From assembly GCF_018131005.1 (NCBI RefSeq), contig NZ_JAFCJK010000002.1, positions 124,001 through 188,000 on the forward strand: DNA of 64,000 nt. Reading direction: 5' to 3'. The DNA is from Bradyrhizobium lablabi. GTDB taxonomy: Bacteria; Pseudomonadota; Alphaproteobacteria; Rhizobiales; Xanthobacteraceae. A program made the position numbers and the translations under genes. The notes beneath the pieces are model-generated. The model was not told the DNA's origin. It saw nothing but the letters and a program-made list of their open reading frames with translations, and did not search any database. Numbering within the stretch: position 1 is the first letter of the stretch; each line of letters opens with the position of its first letter. This document shows, piece by piece, positions 8,781 through 17,349 of the stretch.

Positions 8781-9415
8781 CGACCACGGCCTTGCGGAAG
8801 AAGGTCAGCCAGCGCTCGCTCGAGCGATACGGGCAATTGCTGCGGACGCACGTCAAGCCGGCGCTGGGCAATGTGCCGTTGCAGAAATTGCGGGCACCGG
8901 AGATCGACGCGCTATACGCCAAAATGGCGGAGGCCAAACAGATATCGCCGCGCACACAGCACCATGTTCACACTGTTTTCGGCGCTTGCTTGTCGACCGC
9001 CCACCGCAAAGGCCTGATAGCCGCCAACCCGATGGTGCGGGTCGAGCAGATCCCCAGCCCAGAAGGGCACGTCTATGAGACGGAGGAAGTGCCGGAGCCA
9101 GATGCAGACGACATCGCGAAGGCCTGACCGACTCCGAACTGGCGGAACTCGTTGCTGGTTTGAAGTCGACAAGCCAATTCCCAATCGTCGCGGGCCGAAC
9201 TGCTTGGCTTCGGCAGAATCCGGTTTCATGACCTGCGGGGCATCCACAGCACGGCCCTCCTCGACGCCGGCATTCCGGTGCACACGGTCGCCCAGCGGAT
9301 CGGCGACGATTCCCGCCGCAGCAAGCGCCAACGGCTAAAGCAGGCGGACGAGAAGCTAGCCGGCACCATCGCGGGATTGGCGGCCGGATTCCTCGGATCA
9401 AAAGCCATTGGGTAG
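8735..9415 (+). pseudogene. Decayed tyrosine-recombinase (integrase) next to tRNA-Trp
   Basis: Residues from ~8795 form a core-binding domain (SLERYGQLLRTHVKPALGNV, PEIDALYAKMAEAKQISPRT, HTVFGACLSTAHRKGLI) that stops at 9127. In the next frame LTDSELAELVAGLKSTSQF continues the same protein. After an apparent internal deletion, another frame carries the HxxR box in FHDLRGIHSTALLDAGIPVH and a degenerate end VAQRIGDD...AGLAAGFLGSKAIG. The catalytic Tyr and the first catalytic Arg region are missing. It sits just beyond the 3' end of tRNA-Trp, the classical position of an island integrase. Confidence 0.7.
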
Positions 9416-9474
9416 CAAAATGGTAGCAGGAGCAGCCACCGGCCGCCGTATGCTTCGCTAAATGATTGATTTAA

Positions 9475-9550
9475 TGGCAGGAGTGGCAGGGCTCGAACCT
9501 GCGACCCCCGGTTTTGGAGACCGGTGCTCTACCAATTGAGCTACACTCCT
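9475..9550 (-). tRNA. tRNA-Trp (anticodon CCA)
   Basis: On the minus strand the acceptor stem AGGAGTG pairs with CACTCCT, the D-arm is GCTCAATTGGTAGAGC, the anticodon stem CCGGT/ACCGG encloses the loop CTCCAAA with anticodon CCA, and the T-arm is GCAGGTTCGAGCCCTGC. The 3' CCA is encoded. The decayed integrase lies next to the 3' end, suggesting past use as an attachment site. Confidence 0.95.
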
Positions 9551-9720
9551 GCGGGGAACCGGCGTCGCCGCCGGTTCGCGCCGTTTCAAGCACAGGGCAT
9601 GGCCGGATTGCAAGGGCGAAGCGGTTAACGTCCTGTTCAACGCAAAGCTTATGCGCCAGACTTTGGCTCCCACCGACCGACGGCACTCCGCCGCAAGAAA
9701 CAAGAGCACCGGGAGAGATC

Positions 9721-10944
9721 ATGAACGCTCAAACTGCCACCAAGCACGCCGCCAGCCCGAAGACCCCGTCCCTCCCCCTCGCCAAGCCCGAAGCGATCGG
9801 ACTTTCGAGCACGCGGCTGCAGGCGCTCTCCGACACCCTCAAGCGCGAGGTCGACAAGGCAAACGCACCGGGCGCGACCTTGCTGGTGGCCCGCCGCGGC
9901 CAGATCGGCTGGTTCGACGCCATCGGCCGGCAGAACCCGATGGCCGGCGCGCCGATGGCGCATGACACGATCTTCCGCATCTTCTCGATGACGAAGCCGA
10001 TCGTCTCGGTTGGCATCATGATGCTGCTCGAGGACGGCCACTTCCTGCTCAACGATCCCGTCGCGAAATTCATACCTGAATTCGCCGAGACCAAGGTCGG
10101 CGTCGAGCACAACGGCAATCTCGAACTCGTCCCGGCAACACGGCAGATGACGATCCAGGACCTGCTCCGCCATACGTCCGGCCTGACCTACGACCACACC
10201 GGCAACGGCCTCGTGCAACGGCTCTACCAGCAATCGCGCCTGCGAAGCCGCAAGATCGCCAACGCCGAGCACGCCACCATGCTCGCCAGCATGCCGCTGA
10301 TCTGCCAGCCCGGCGCCGAGTGGAACTACAGCCGCTCCACCGACATCCTCGGCCGCATCATCGAGGTCGTCAGCGGCAAGACGCTCGGCGCCTTCCTGAC
10401 CGAGCGCATCCTCGGGCCGTTGCAGATGAAGGAGACCGCGTTTCACACCGCGGAGGAAAACGCCGGCCGGCTTGCGGAAGCGTTCGCGGCCGATCCCTGG
10501 AGCGGGGAGAAGGTCCAGCTCTTCAACATGCTGGAGAAGCCGGCGATGGAATCCGGCGGCGGCGGGCTGGTGTCGACCACGATGGACTACGCGCGCTTCG
10601 CGCAGATGCTGCTCAACGGCGGCGCGCTCGACGGCGTCAGGATCATCGGGCGCAAGACGGTGCAGTTCATGGCGTCGGATCACCTCGGAGCCGACGTGAA
10701 GATCCAGGGCACGCTGGTTCCCCCCGGCCACAGTTTCGGACTCGGCTTTGCCGTGCGCATGCAGCAGGGCATTGCGCCGTTCTCGGGCTCGGTCGGCCAG
10801 TTCTTCTGGAGCGGCATGGCCGGCACCTTCTTCTGGATCGACCCGGCCGAAGACCTGATCGCGGTCTTCATGATGCAGGGCCCCGGCCAGCGCGAATATT
10901 TCCGCTCGCTGCTGAGAAACGGGGTCTACGCAGCGGTCGGGTGA
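9721..10944 (+). CDS. Serine hydrolase, beta-lactamase class C / family VIII esterase type
   Basis: 407 residues from ATG 9721, which is preceded by GGGAGAG. The nucleophile motif S89-M-T-K92 (IFSMTKPIVS) is followed by the second catalytic motif Y203-S-R-S, and HSFGLGF near the C-terminus takes the place of the KTG-type box. The absence of a signal peptide and the overall pattern favour a cytosolic family VIII carboxylesterase rather than a true beta-lactamase. It hydrolyses an ester or amide through an acyl-enzyme. Neighbouring SDR and acyl-CoA genes suggest lipid or xenobiotic ester metabolism, but the substrate is unknown. It converges with the SDR gene at 11007. Confidence 0.85.
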   Translation: MNAQTATKHAASPKTPSLPLAKPEAIGLSSTRLQALSDTLKREVDKANAPGATLLVARRGQIGWFDAIGRQNPMAGAPMAHDTIFRIFSMTKPIVSVGIMMLLEDGHFLLNDPVAKFIPEFAETKVGVEHNGNLELVPATRQMTIQDLLRHTSGLTYDHTGNGLVQRLYQQSRLRSRKIANAEHATMLASMPLICQPGAEWNYSRSTDILGRIIEVVSGKTLGAFLTERILGPLQMKETAFHTAEENAGRLAEAFAADPWSGEKVQLFNMLEKPAMESGGGGLVSTTMDYARFAQMLLNGGALDGVRIIGRKTVQFMASDHLGADVKIQGTLVPPGHSFGLGFAVRMQQGIAPFSGSVGQFFWSGMAGTFFWIDPAEDLIAVFMMQGPGQREYFRSLLRNGVYAAVG

Positions 10945-10963
10945 GAACCGGGCCGATCGTTCC

Positions 10964-10996
10964 CCGTCATGGCCGGGACGAGCCCGGCCATGACGG
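10964..10996. terminator. Bidirectional terminator-like hairpin between convergent genes
   Basis: A perfect 14-bp inverted repeat (CCGTCATGGCCGGG with CCCGGCCATGACGG) separated by 5 bases lies 20 bases after the serine hydrolase stop and 10 bases after the SDR stop. There is no strong T-run, so it may act as a factor-dependent or stem-stabilising element, or be a REP-like palindrome. Confidence 0.6.
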
Positions 10997-11006
10997 CAAC
11001 CCGACC

Positions 11007-11774
11007 TCAACTAACCGTCGCGCCGCCGTCGATCACCACCGTCTGGCCGGTCATGAAGTCACCGGCCTTCGAGCCCATCAGCACCGCGCAGCCGGCGATC
11101 TCGTCCGGGATGCCGATGCGCTGCAGCGGCGAGCGCGAGGTCGAGGCCTTCAGATTCTCCGGGTTGTCCCACAGCGCCTTGGCAAAGTCGGTCTTGATCA
11201 GGCCCGGCGCAATGCAGTTCACGCGGATATTGTGCTTGCCGTACTCGCAAGCGAGGTTGCGCGCGAGCTGCATGTCGGCGGCCTTCGAGATCGCGTAGGC
11301 GCCGAGAATGGTCGAGCCCTTCAGCCCGCCGATCGATGACACGATGATGATCGAGCCGTCCTTGCGCTCGATCATCTGCGGCACCACCATCGAGATCAGC
11401 CAGTTGTTGGCGACGATGTTGTTGTCGAGAATTTTCCGGAACTGGTCGTCGGAGATGCCGCCGAGCGGGCCGTAATACGGGTTTGACGCGGCGTTGCAGA
11501 CCAGTACGTCGATCTTGCCGAAGGCGCGGTTGCTCTCGTCGACCAGGTTCTGCAGGTTTTCCTTCGACGAGATGTTGGCCGCGATCGCGACCGCCGTGCC
11601 CTTGCCGAATCTGTCGTTGATCTCGCTCGCCACCTGTTCGCAGACGTCGGCCTTGCGCGAGGAGATAACGACCTTGGCGCCATGCTCGGCCATCCGTTCG
11701 GCGATCGCGCGCCCAATGCCGCGCGTCGAGCCGGTAATGACGGCGACTTTTCCCTTCATGTCGAACAAGGTCAT
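11007..11774 (-). CDS. SDR-family NAD(P)-dependent oxidoreductase (255 aa)
   Basis: Classical short-chain dehydrogenase: cofactor motif TGSTRGIG at 14-21, NAAS at 94-97 in place of NNAG, catalytic Ser in IIIVSSIGG (~146), and Y160-AIS-K164. The C-terminal MTGQTVVIDGG is typical. It interconverts a hydroxyl and a keto group with NAD(P)H. The start is supported by GGGAGAG nine bases before the ATG. It lies 69 bases downstream of a histidine phosphatase on the same strand and probably belongs to the fatty-acid or acyl-CoA metabolism group around it. Confidence 0.92.
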   Translation of the reverse strand: MTLFDMKGKVAVITGSTRGIGRAIAERMAEHGAKVVISSRKADVCEQVASEINDRFGKGTAVAIAANISSKENLQNLVDESNRAFGKIDVLVCNAASNPYYGPLGGISDDQFRKILDNNIVANNWLISMVVPQMIERKDGSIIIVSSIGGLKGSTILGAYAISKAADMQLARNLACEYGKHNIRVNCIAPGLIKTDFAKALWDNPENLKASTSRSPLQRIGIPDEIAGCAVLMGSKAGDFMTGQTVVIDGGATVS

Positions 11775-11843
11775 GTTTCTCTCCCGGATTGAGTTCGTGT
11801 TTGGTGCTGAGCTAAGCAGCGTTGGCCTCTCGCCACAACTGCG

Positions 11844-12539
11844 TCACGCGAGCTTCACTTCCGGCCCCGCCGGCTGATGCATCGCCGCGTGCCTTGGATC
11901 GGCGATCCACGGCTGCTGGTTCACCATCGGCAACCGCCAGGTCGACAGGCCGGGCGCCGTTATATGATCAAGCCGCGTTACCGAGACATTGTCGATGTCG
12001 AACGACAGGCCCCGGTCGGGCTGACCGCCGAGCGCCAGGCCCACCGCGGCCTTGATCACGCCGCCATGGCCGACCGCGATCACATCCTTGCCCGCCTCGG
12101 CCGCACTGATCCGCACGATCGCGCGGCAGACCCGGGTGTAGAGATCCATGAAACTCTCGCCGCCGGGCGCCGGTTCATTGACGTCGGCAAACCAGGATGT
12201 GCCGACCGGACGGCTGGCAAGAAACGCGGCGCGATTCATGCCCTGCCACTCCCCGAGATGCTGCTCCGCGAAGGCCGCGTCCCTGATCATGCTCGCAGGC
12301 TTCGGAAAGCCGGCAGCCCAGATCGCTTCCGCAGTCTGATGCGTGCGCTTCAGATTGCTCGCATACCACACCGCGTTACGCGGCAGGATCTTTGCGACCG
12401 CCTCGAACACCTCGGTATCGCCGGTATCGCACTCGATATCCTTCTGGCCGTAGATGTTGCCGCCGTCGCTGCGCACCGGCGCGTGGCGTACCCACCACCA
12501 TCGCGTCACGGTCACCTTGGGTTTGTCTGGGTTGGACAT
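11844..12539 (-). CDS. Histidine phosphatase (phosphoglycerate mutase-like)
   Basis: 231 residues when started at MSNPDKPKV. The phosphohistidine motif is R18-H19 in WWWVRHAPV. NLKRTHQTAEAIW, PGGESFMDLYTRV and the second active-site His in VIAVGHGGVIKAAVG complete the branch-1 histidine phosphatase pattern. The enzyme removes or transfers a phosphate through a phosphohistidine. The substrate is unknown. It is upstream of, and likely cotranscribed with, the SDR at 11007, and divergent from the SDR at 12679. Confidence 0.9.
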   Translation of the reverse strand: MSNPDKPKVTVTRWWWVRHAPVRSDGGNIYGQKDIECDTGDTEVFEAVAKILPRNAVWYASNLKRTHQTAEAIWAAGFPKPASMIRDAAFAEQHLGEWQGMNRAAFLASRPVGTSWFADVNEPAPGGESFMDLYTRVCRAIVRISAAEAGKDVIAVGHGGVIKAAVGLALGGQPDRGLSFDIDNVSVTRLDHITAPGLSTWRLPMVNQQPWIADPRHAAMHQPAGPEVKLA

Positions 12540-12678
12540 CGCAAACACCCTTCACTACTGTCGCTCGTCGCTGTACGTCAGAGCGCGCACCGTCTCAAGT
12601 GCCCCAGACGTTTGAAATTTTGTTTGAATTCCGTCGCGCGGCAGGTGCGCTGCGGACAAGCTGACCAGGGAGAAGCTC

Positions 12679-13464
12679 ATGGGCCGCCTCGAAGGCAAAT
12701 CTGTCATCATCACGGGCGCTGGAAGCGGCATCGGCCGCGCGGCCTCGTTGCTGTTCACAAAGGAAGGCGCAAAGCTGATCGCAGTCGATCGCACGGAAGG
12801 CGTCAATGAAACCGCAAAGCTCGTGCGCGATGCCGGCGGCACCGTCGAAGCGGTGACCGCTGACGCAGGCTCCGAGGCTGACGTGAAGGCCTTCGTCGGC
12901 AAGGCGCTGTCGGCCTACGGCAAGCTCGACGCGATCTGGGCCAATGCCGGCGTCAGCGGCGGGCTCGTGCCGCTCGCCGACCAGACCGTGGAGCACTGGC
13001 AGGAGGTGCTGCGCATCAATCTGATCGGGCCGTTCCTGGCGATCAAGCATTCGATCCCGCACATGACCAGGCAGGGCGCCGGCTCGATCATCTGCACCGC
13101 CTCGGTCGCAGGCCTGAAGTCGGGCGCGAGCGGACACCCTTACGGCGCGAGCAAGGCCGGCGTGATCAGCCTGGTGCAGATCACCGCCTACTCGCTCTCG
13201 GGTACCGGCGTGCGCATCAATGCGGTCTGCCCGGGGCTGATCGAGACCGGAATGACCAAGCCGGTGTTCGACCGTGCCAAGGAGCGCGGCACCTCCGACA
13301 AGATCGGCCAACTCAATCCGCTGAAGCGCGCCGGCCAACCGCACGAGCTCGCCGCGATGGGACTGTTCCTCGCCAGCGACGAAGCCTCCTATGTCAACGG
13401 CCAGGCGATCCCGGTCGACGGCGGCCTCACCGCGTCGATGCCGTACACCGGCAAGCCGATTTAG
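12679..13464 (+). CDS. SDR-family oxidoreductase (261 aa)
   Basis: Cofactor motif TGAGSGIG at 12-19, NAG at 89-91, catalytic Ser142 (ICTASVAG), Y155-GAS-K159 and C-terminal YVNGQAIPVDGG, all as in classical SDRs. The ATG follows GGGAGAAGC. The upstream region between the divergent histidine phosphatase and this gene contains two direct TTTGAA-type motifs (12611-12628) that faintly resemble half-sites upstream of the TetR gene at 18779. Probable hydroxyacyl or alcohol dehydrogenase, substrate unknown. Confidence 0.92.
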   Translation: MGRLEGKSVIITGAGSGIGRAASLLFTKEGAKLIAVDRTEGVNETAKLVRDAGGTVEAVTADAGSEADVKAFVGKALSAYGKLDAIWANAGVSGGLVPLADQTVEHWQEVLRINLIGPFLAIKHSIPHMTRQGAGSIICTASVAGLKSGASGHPYGASKAGVISLVQITAYSLSGTGVRINAVCPGLIETGMTKPVFDRAKERGTSDKIGQLNPLKRAGQPHELAAMGLFLASDEASYVNGQAIPVDGGLTASMPYTGKPI

Positions 13465-13491
13465 GTGCCGTAACTCCACGGTCTCAGCCAC

Positions 13492-13619
13492 GACGTCATT
13501 GCGAGGAGCGAAGCGACGCTCCAACCGCGTCACTGGAGCGAAGCGAAGCAATCCATCGAGCAGCAGATGCGGGGCGATGGATTGCCACGGCGCTATCGCG
13601 TCTTCGCAGTGACGGGGTG
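13492..13619. repeat. Palindromic intergenic repeat ('CATTGCGAGGAGCGAAGCGA' type)
   Basis: Two half elements face each other: 'gtcattgcgaggagcgaag' at the left and 'tcttcgcagtgacggggtg' at the right, with 'gcgaagcaatccatc' and 'gatggattgcc' as an inner inverted pair around a ~20-base loop. This is the REP-like palindrome I remember from most Bradyrhizobium intergenic regions. It would fold into a long cruciform or RNA hairpin. Confidence 0.7.
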
Positions 13620-13689
13620 AAATTCCGGTTTTGAGTGTCAAACAACGTCGAGAATGTGAGTCCGCGTTCTCGCGACATGATTTGTGTCC

Positions 13690-14075
13690 GAGCTTTGCGT
13701 CATCTTCCGCCCTCTCATCTTGGAGGGCGCAGGGAAAGCCGGGCGCCGATCGCACCCATGGGCCCGGTGCAACAAAAAGCACCGGGGTAGGACCACAGGT
13801 GAAACCGGAAACGACCCGGCTTTCCCTGCGCGATGGTTTACGGCTTATACGTGATCTCCTCGGTGAGACCGGGCTTTGTTGCCACCGTCATCAGCAAGAA
13901 GCGTTGGCCTCTCGCGGACTTAACACCAGCCACTGGGGCGTCAGGACCACACGACTTCGCCGTCCGCCTTGGCACGTTCGTCTCGTGTGCCGCCGCGTCC
14001 ACCGCATCTCACCGCAACGTTCGTGACGATCGCGAAGCGCCCCTCAATCGGGTGAGACGGGCGGATTCTTACACC
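13690..14075. repeat. Long (~380 bp) Bradyrhizobium intergenic repeat
   Basis: This block (GGGCGCAGGGAAAGCCGGGC ... GGGTGAGACGGGCGGATT) matches, as I recall it, a family of long repeats scattered in Bradyrhizobium and Rhodopseudomonas genomes, often mis-annotated as short arginine-rich proteins. It contains an inverted pair 'gcagggaaagccggg' and 'ccggctttccctgcg' about 80 bases apart. The rest of 13465-14236 holds no supported gene. Confidence 0.6.
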
Positions 14076-14236
14076 GAGTTGCGTTTCTGAAAAACAGAAA
14101 TATTGTTTGCGACAAGGCTTGCGCCGTCGGTCAAATCAGTGCCAAGGACCCAACGCGAGGCGGCCATGCGTGGCCGCACCCTCAACCCGGCTGATCCAGC
14201 GCCCGCTCGTCCGTCGCATTCGCGGCCCTGCCATGC

Positions 14237-15055
14237 TCAACCGGGGTCGGCCTCGGCGACGGCCGGCTGAACGACCTTGTTGCTGGCGACAATCGTCTCG
14301 AGCCGCGCGATATTCTCCAGCAGGCGATGGCTCGTCAGGACGAGGAAGTAATAGCCGAATTGGGGGTTCTGAAAGTAGATTTCGAGCAGCTTCTCGTAAG
14401 TGATCGTCAGCACGTGGCCATCCTCCGTGCATTCGACCGTCGCGGTGCGCCGGTTGTCCGGCGAAAGGAAGCCGAGCTCGCCCATCAGGCGCCCGGGCGG
14501 AAGGGTGACTCCGATTTCGGTGACCAGAAAGCTCCCGGTGACCGTGAGGAACATTTCATTGGCTGCATCGCCTTTTTTGAACAGGGTATCGCCCTTGCGA
14601 TATCTTCGCTGGGTCATGAACGGCTTGAGCCATTCCATCGACATGTCGCCCTCGGTCGCGGTGCGCGCCTTCTTGACGAGAGTGAGCATCTGGCGAAGGC
14701 GAACCGCGTTGATCGGAAGCAACAGAAGGTACAGCAGGAAGGTCTTGACGTCTCCGGCGAGCGCGCCGAAGCCGACGAAGAAGGCGCAGCCGGCCATGTT
14801 CGCGACGCGCAGCGGCACCATGGTATGCGTGAGCAGCGTGGCGACGAAGAAAATCGCGCCGACCAGGGCAAACATATTGGCCAGCGTGATATTGGCCAGC
14901 ACGAGTTCCAGAAGGCGGTTGAACAGGGCGTCGTAGGTAATGTTGTTGGGGTCAAGACCAAGCTGAACCAGGATCTTCGCGACCCTGAGATTGTCGGCCG
15001 CCGCGTCGAGAATGCGATTAAGCGCGGTGGACAGATCTGCGCTGCTGACGTTCAT
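14237..15055 (-). CDS. Membrane protein with a C-terminal cyclic-nucleotide-binding domain
   Basis: 272 residues. Residues ~50-120 contain about three hydrophobic segments (NMFALVGAIFFVATLLTHT, AGCAFFVGFGAL, TFLLYLLLLPINAVRL). Residues ~140-255 form a cNMP-binding-type beta roll: RYRKGDTLFKKGDAANEMFL, then LPPGRLMGELGFLSPDNRRTATVECTEDG with the GELG phosphate-binding pattern. No channel pore or HTH is present, so it is a membrane-tethered sensor of unknown output, resembling Popeye-like or Crp-domain membrane proteins. A GGGTGAT site precedes the ATG. Monocistronic. Confidence 0.8.
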   Translation of the reverse strand: MNVSSADLSTALNRILDAAADNLRVAKILVQLGLDPNNITYDALFNRLLELVLANITLANMFALVGAIFFVATLLTHTMVPLRVANMAGCAFFVGFGALAGDVKTFLLYLLLLPINAVRLRQMLTLVKKARTATEGDMSMEWLKPFMTQRRYRKGDTLFKKGDAANEMFLTVTGSFLVTEIGVTLPPGRLMGELGFLSPDNRRTATVECTEDGHVLTITYEKLLEIYFQNPQFGYYFLVLTSHRLLENIARLETIVASNKVVQPAVAEADPG

Positions 15056-15176
15056 CGGATCACCCGTAGCGCCCGGAGAAGACTTCAGACCAAGGACTCG
15101 GCCAGCCCCAGATAAGGTGCAAACAGAAAGCCGGCAACTGCCTCCCGGGCATCGCTTCGCTCATCGGGCTACAAAC

Positions 15177-16091
15177 TCACAACCCGTCCGGCGGCAGTCC
15201 GGGCCCCGTTGCCGCCGGGCGGAGCTTGTCTCGCATGCGCTCGCGGTAGAAGGCATAGAGGCCCGATAGCACGATAATCGCGGCGCCCGCGAGCATAGGG
15301 CGATCAGGGGTGTCACCGAAGGCGAGATAGCCGAGCAGCATCGCCCAGAGCAGCGCGAAATAGCGGAATGGCGCGACGGCCGAAATGTCGCCCGTTCGCA
15401 GCGCCACGATGATGCATTGATAGCCGATCAGGATCAGCACCGCCGCGAGCGCGAGCAGACCGAGGGCATGGCCGGATGGTGCCGTCCATCCGCCGAGCGG
15501 AACAAGAACAAAGGCGCCTGCCATCGTCACCGTCACGGTTGTCAGCAGCGTGATAAACAGCGTCGGCAATTGCTTCGGAATGCGCCGGGTCGCCAGATCG
15601 CGTACCGCGCAGAACCCGACCGAGGCCAGGGCCAGCAGCCCGGCCTGGCTGAAGCCTTCCGCGCCTGGCCGCACGATGACGAGAACGCCGATGAAGCCGG
15701 CCGCGATGGCAAGCCAGCGCCGCCAGCCGACCGGCTCGCCGAACACAAGCGCCGCGCCGAGCGTGATGACGAGCGGCAGCGCCTGGAAGATCGCCGACGC
15801 ATTCGCAAGGGGGATCTGCGAGATCGCCGCGACATAACTCAGCGTGCCGCCGATCTCGCCGATGACGCGCAGGGCCACCGGCCCGATCAGCAGCGAACGG
15901 AAGCTTCGGAGCGCCTTGCGATGAGCGGCGAGCACAGCGACCAGCACCATTGCGAACAGGCCACGGACGAGGAGAATCTCCCCGACATTGAGCTCCGACG
16001 ACACCGCCTTGGTGATGGCGTCGTTCATGGTGAAGCTGGCCATGGCCGCAGCCATGAACAGGCTGCCGCGAAGATTCGGCGATAAGTTCAA
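15177..16091 (-). CDS. EamA/DMT-family transporter
   Basis: About 300 residues with roughly ten hydrophobic segments in two halves, typical of RhaT/EamA drug-metabolite transporters: AMASFTMNDAITKAV with an early conserved region, then GEILLVRGLFAMVLVAVLAAH, LANASAIFQALPLVITLGAALVFGE and a second copy ending FRYFALLWAMLLGYLAFGDTP. It should move a small metabolite across the inner membrane. The substrate cannot be predicted. The start is TTG at 16091 with a weak Shine-Dalgarno. An ATG at codon 13 is an alternative. It follows the APH gene on the same strand with a 150-base gap. Confidence 0.88.
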   Translation of the reverse strand: MNLSPNLRGSLFMAAAMASFTMNDAITKAVSSELNVGEILLVRGLFAMVLVAVLAAHRKALRSFRSLLIGPVALRVIGEIGGTLSYVAAISQIPLANASAIFQALPLVITLGAALVFGEPVGWRRWLAIAAGFIGVLVIVRPGAEGFSQAGLLALASVGFCAVRDLATRRIPKQLPTLFITLLTTVTVTMAGAFVLVPLGGWTAPSGHALGLLALAAVLILIGYQCIIVALRTGDISAVAPFRYFALLWAMLLGYLAFGDTPDRPMLAGAAIIVLSGLYAFYRERMRDKLRPAATGPGLPPDGL

Positions 16092-16241
16092 AATGAAGTC
16101 GTCCGATCAGGACAGGGGAGGACGTTGACCGGACTGGCTTTGCCAAGGCCGCGCGCTGAACTCAAGTCACAGATGGCTACAATTGCACATCCTCAATCAA
16201 AAGGAAGCGGCGCGACCCTGATGGATCGCGCCGCTCGTATC

Positions 16242-17300
16242 TCACATTGCGCCGGCCTTCTGGGCGTATTCCCACGACGCCTTCGACAGCGGCACGGTGC
16301 GCTTGGCCGACTCGATGGCCTTGGCGTTCGCGGCGGTGCCGTCGCGGATCCGCCCTGCAATACCCTGCGTGATGCCAGCGAGGCGGAAGAGATTGTAGGA
16401 GAAGTACCAGTTCAGGTCCGGCACCGGCATGTTGGTGACGTCGCAGTAGGTCTGCGCCGCCTCCTCCATGCTCGGAATGTTGAGCGACTTGAGATGGGCG
16501 CCCGCCAGGCCCGGCATGGTCCACTGCATCAAAAGATAGGTGAAGTCCGCCATGGGATCGCCGAGCGTCGACAGCTCCCAGTCAAGCACCGCCTGAACGC
16601 GCGGCTCGGTCAAGTGGAAGATCATGTTGTCGAGGCGATAGTCGCCATGCACGATCGAGACGCGCTGCTGCTCCGGCACCGTCTTCGGCAGCCACTCGGC
16701 CAGCTTCTCGAATTCCGGAATGTGCTGCGTCTCGGAGGCGCGATACTGCTTGGTCCAGCGATCGACCTGGCGTGCAAAATAGTTGCCGGGCTTGCCAAAA
16801 TCGGAAAGCCCGATCTTGTCAGGGGCGAGCATGTGCAGCTTCGCCAGCGTCTCGATCTTGCTGTTGAAGATCTTCCGCCGCGCCTCGGGCGCCTGGCTCG
16901 GCAGCGTCGGATCCCAGAACACCCGCCCCTCCTCCATCGACATGATGTAGAAGGCAGAGCCGACCACCGCATCGTCGGTGCAGAGCGCATAGGCTTTCGC
17001 GACCGGAAAATCCTGCTTGCCGAGCGCCGCGATGACGCGGAACTCGCGATCGACTGCGTGCGCCGACGGCAATAATTTGCCGAACGGCCTGCGCCGCATC
17101 ACGTAATTGCGGCCAGGTGTTTCGAGCTTGTAGGTGGGGTTGGACTGACCGCCCTTGAATTGCAGAACCTTGAGCGGGCCTTGATAGCCCTCAACGTGTT
17201 CCTTCATCCAGGCATCAAGATTCGCCTCGTTGATACGATGGCGTTCCTCGACTTCCCTTGTGCCGGAGAATTCCTCGTCTTTCCTGACGCCGTCCGTCAC
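16242..17300 (-). CDS. APH-type phosphotransferase (ACAD10/11 kinase-like)
   Basis: 352 residues from a GTG at 17300 with GAGGGAG seven bases upstream. The kinase-like fold shows the nucleotide-binding part LKVLQFKGGQSNPTYKLET, the Brenner box VHGDYRLDNMIF with its catalytic Asp, and the Mg-binding AVLDWELSTLGDP. Stand-alone proteins of this type accompany acyl-CoA dehydrogenases and correspond to the kinase half of eukaryotic ACAD10/11, which phosphorylate 4-hydroxyacyl-CoAs before elimination. Here it lies 49 bases downstream of an acyl-CoA dehydrogenase on the same strand, which supports that role in hydroxy-fatty-acid degradation. Confidence 0.88.
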   Translation of the reverse strand: MTDGVRKDEEFSGTREVEERHRINEANLDAWMKEHVEGYQGPLKVLQFKGGQSNPTYKLETPGRNYVMRRRPFGKLLPSAHAVDREFRVIAALGKQDFPVAKAYALCTDDAVVGSAFYIMSMEEGRVFWDPTLPSQAPEARRKIFNSKIETLAKLHMLAPDKIGLSDFGKPGNYFARQVDRWTKQYRASETQHIPEFEKLAEWLPKTVPEQQRVSIVHGDYRLDNMIFHLTEPRVQAVLDWELSTLGDPMADFTYLLMQWTMPGLAGAHLKSLNIPSMEEAAQTYCDVTNMPVPDLNWYFSYNLFRLAGITQGIAGRIRDGTAANAKAIESAKRTVPLSKASWEYAQKAGAM

Positions 17301-17349
17301 GATGACGCTCCCTCAACTCATTCTTGGGGAGCGCCATCTGGCGTTCCCG

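Noticed and set aside
9458..9722. Two 83-codon minus-strand ORFs with EHRSPKPGVAGSSP-like and SSIGRAPVSKTGGRRF-like sequence
   Set aside because: These are translations of the tRNA-Trp gene, a well-known annotation artefact.
9649..11010. 453-codon minus-strand ORF over the serine hydrolase
   Set aside because: Composition is Arg/Asp/His-rich shadow coding; the plus-strand frame has all catalytic motifs and a ribosome-binding site.
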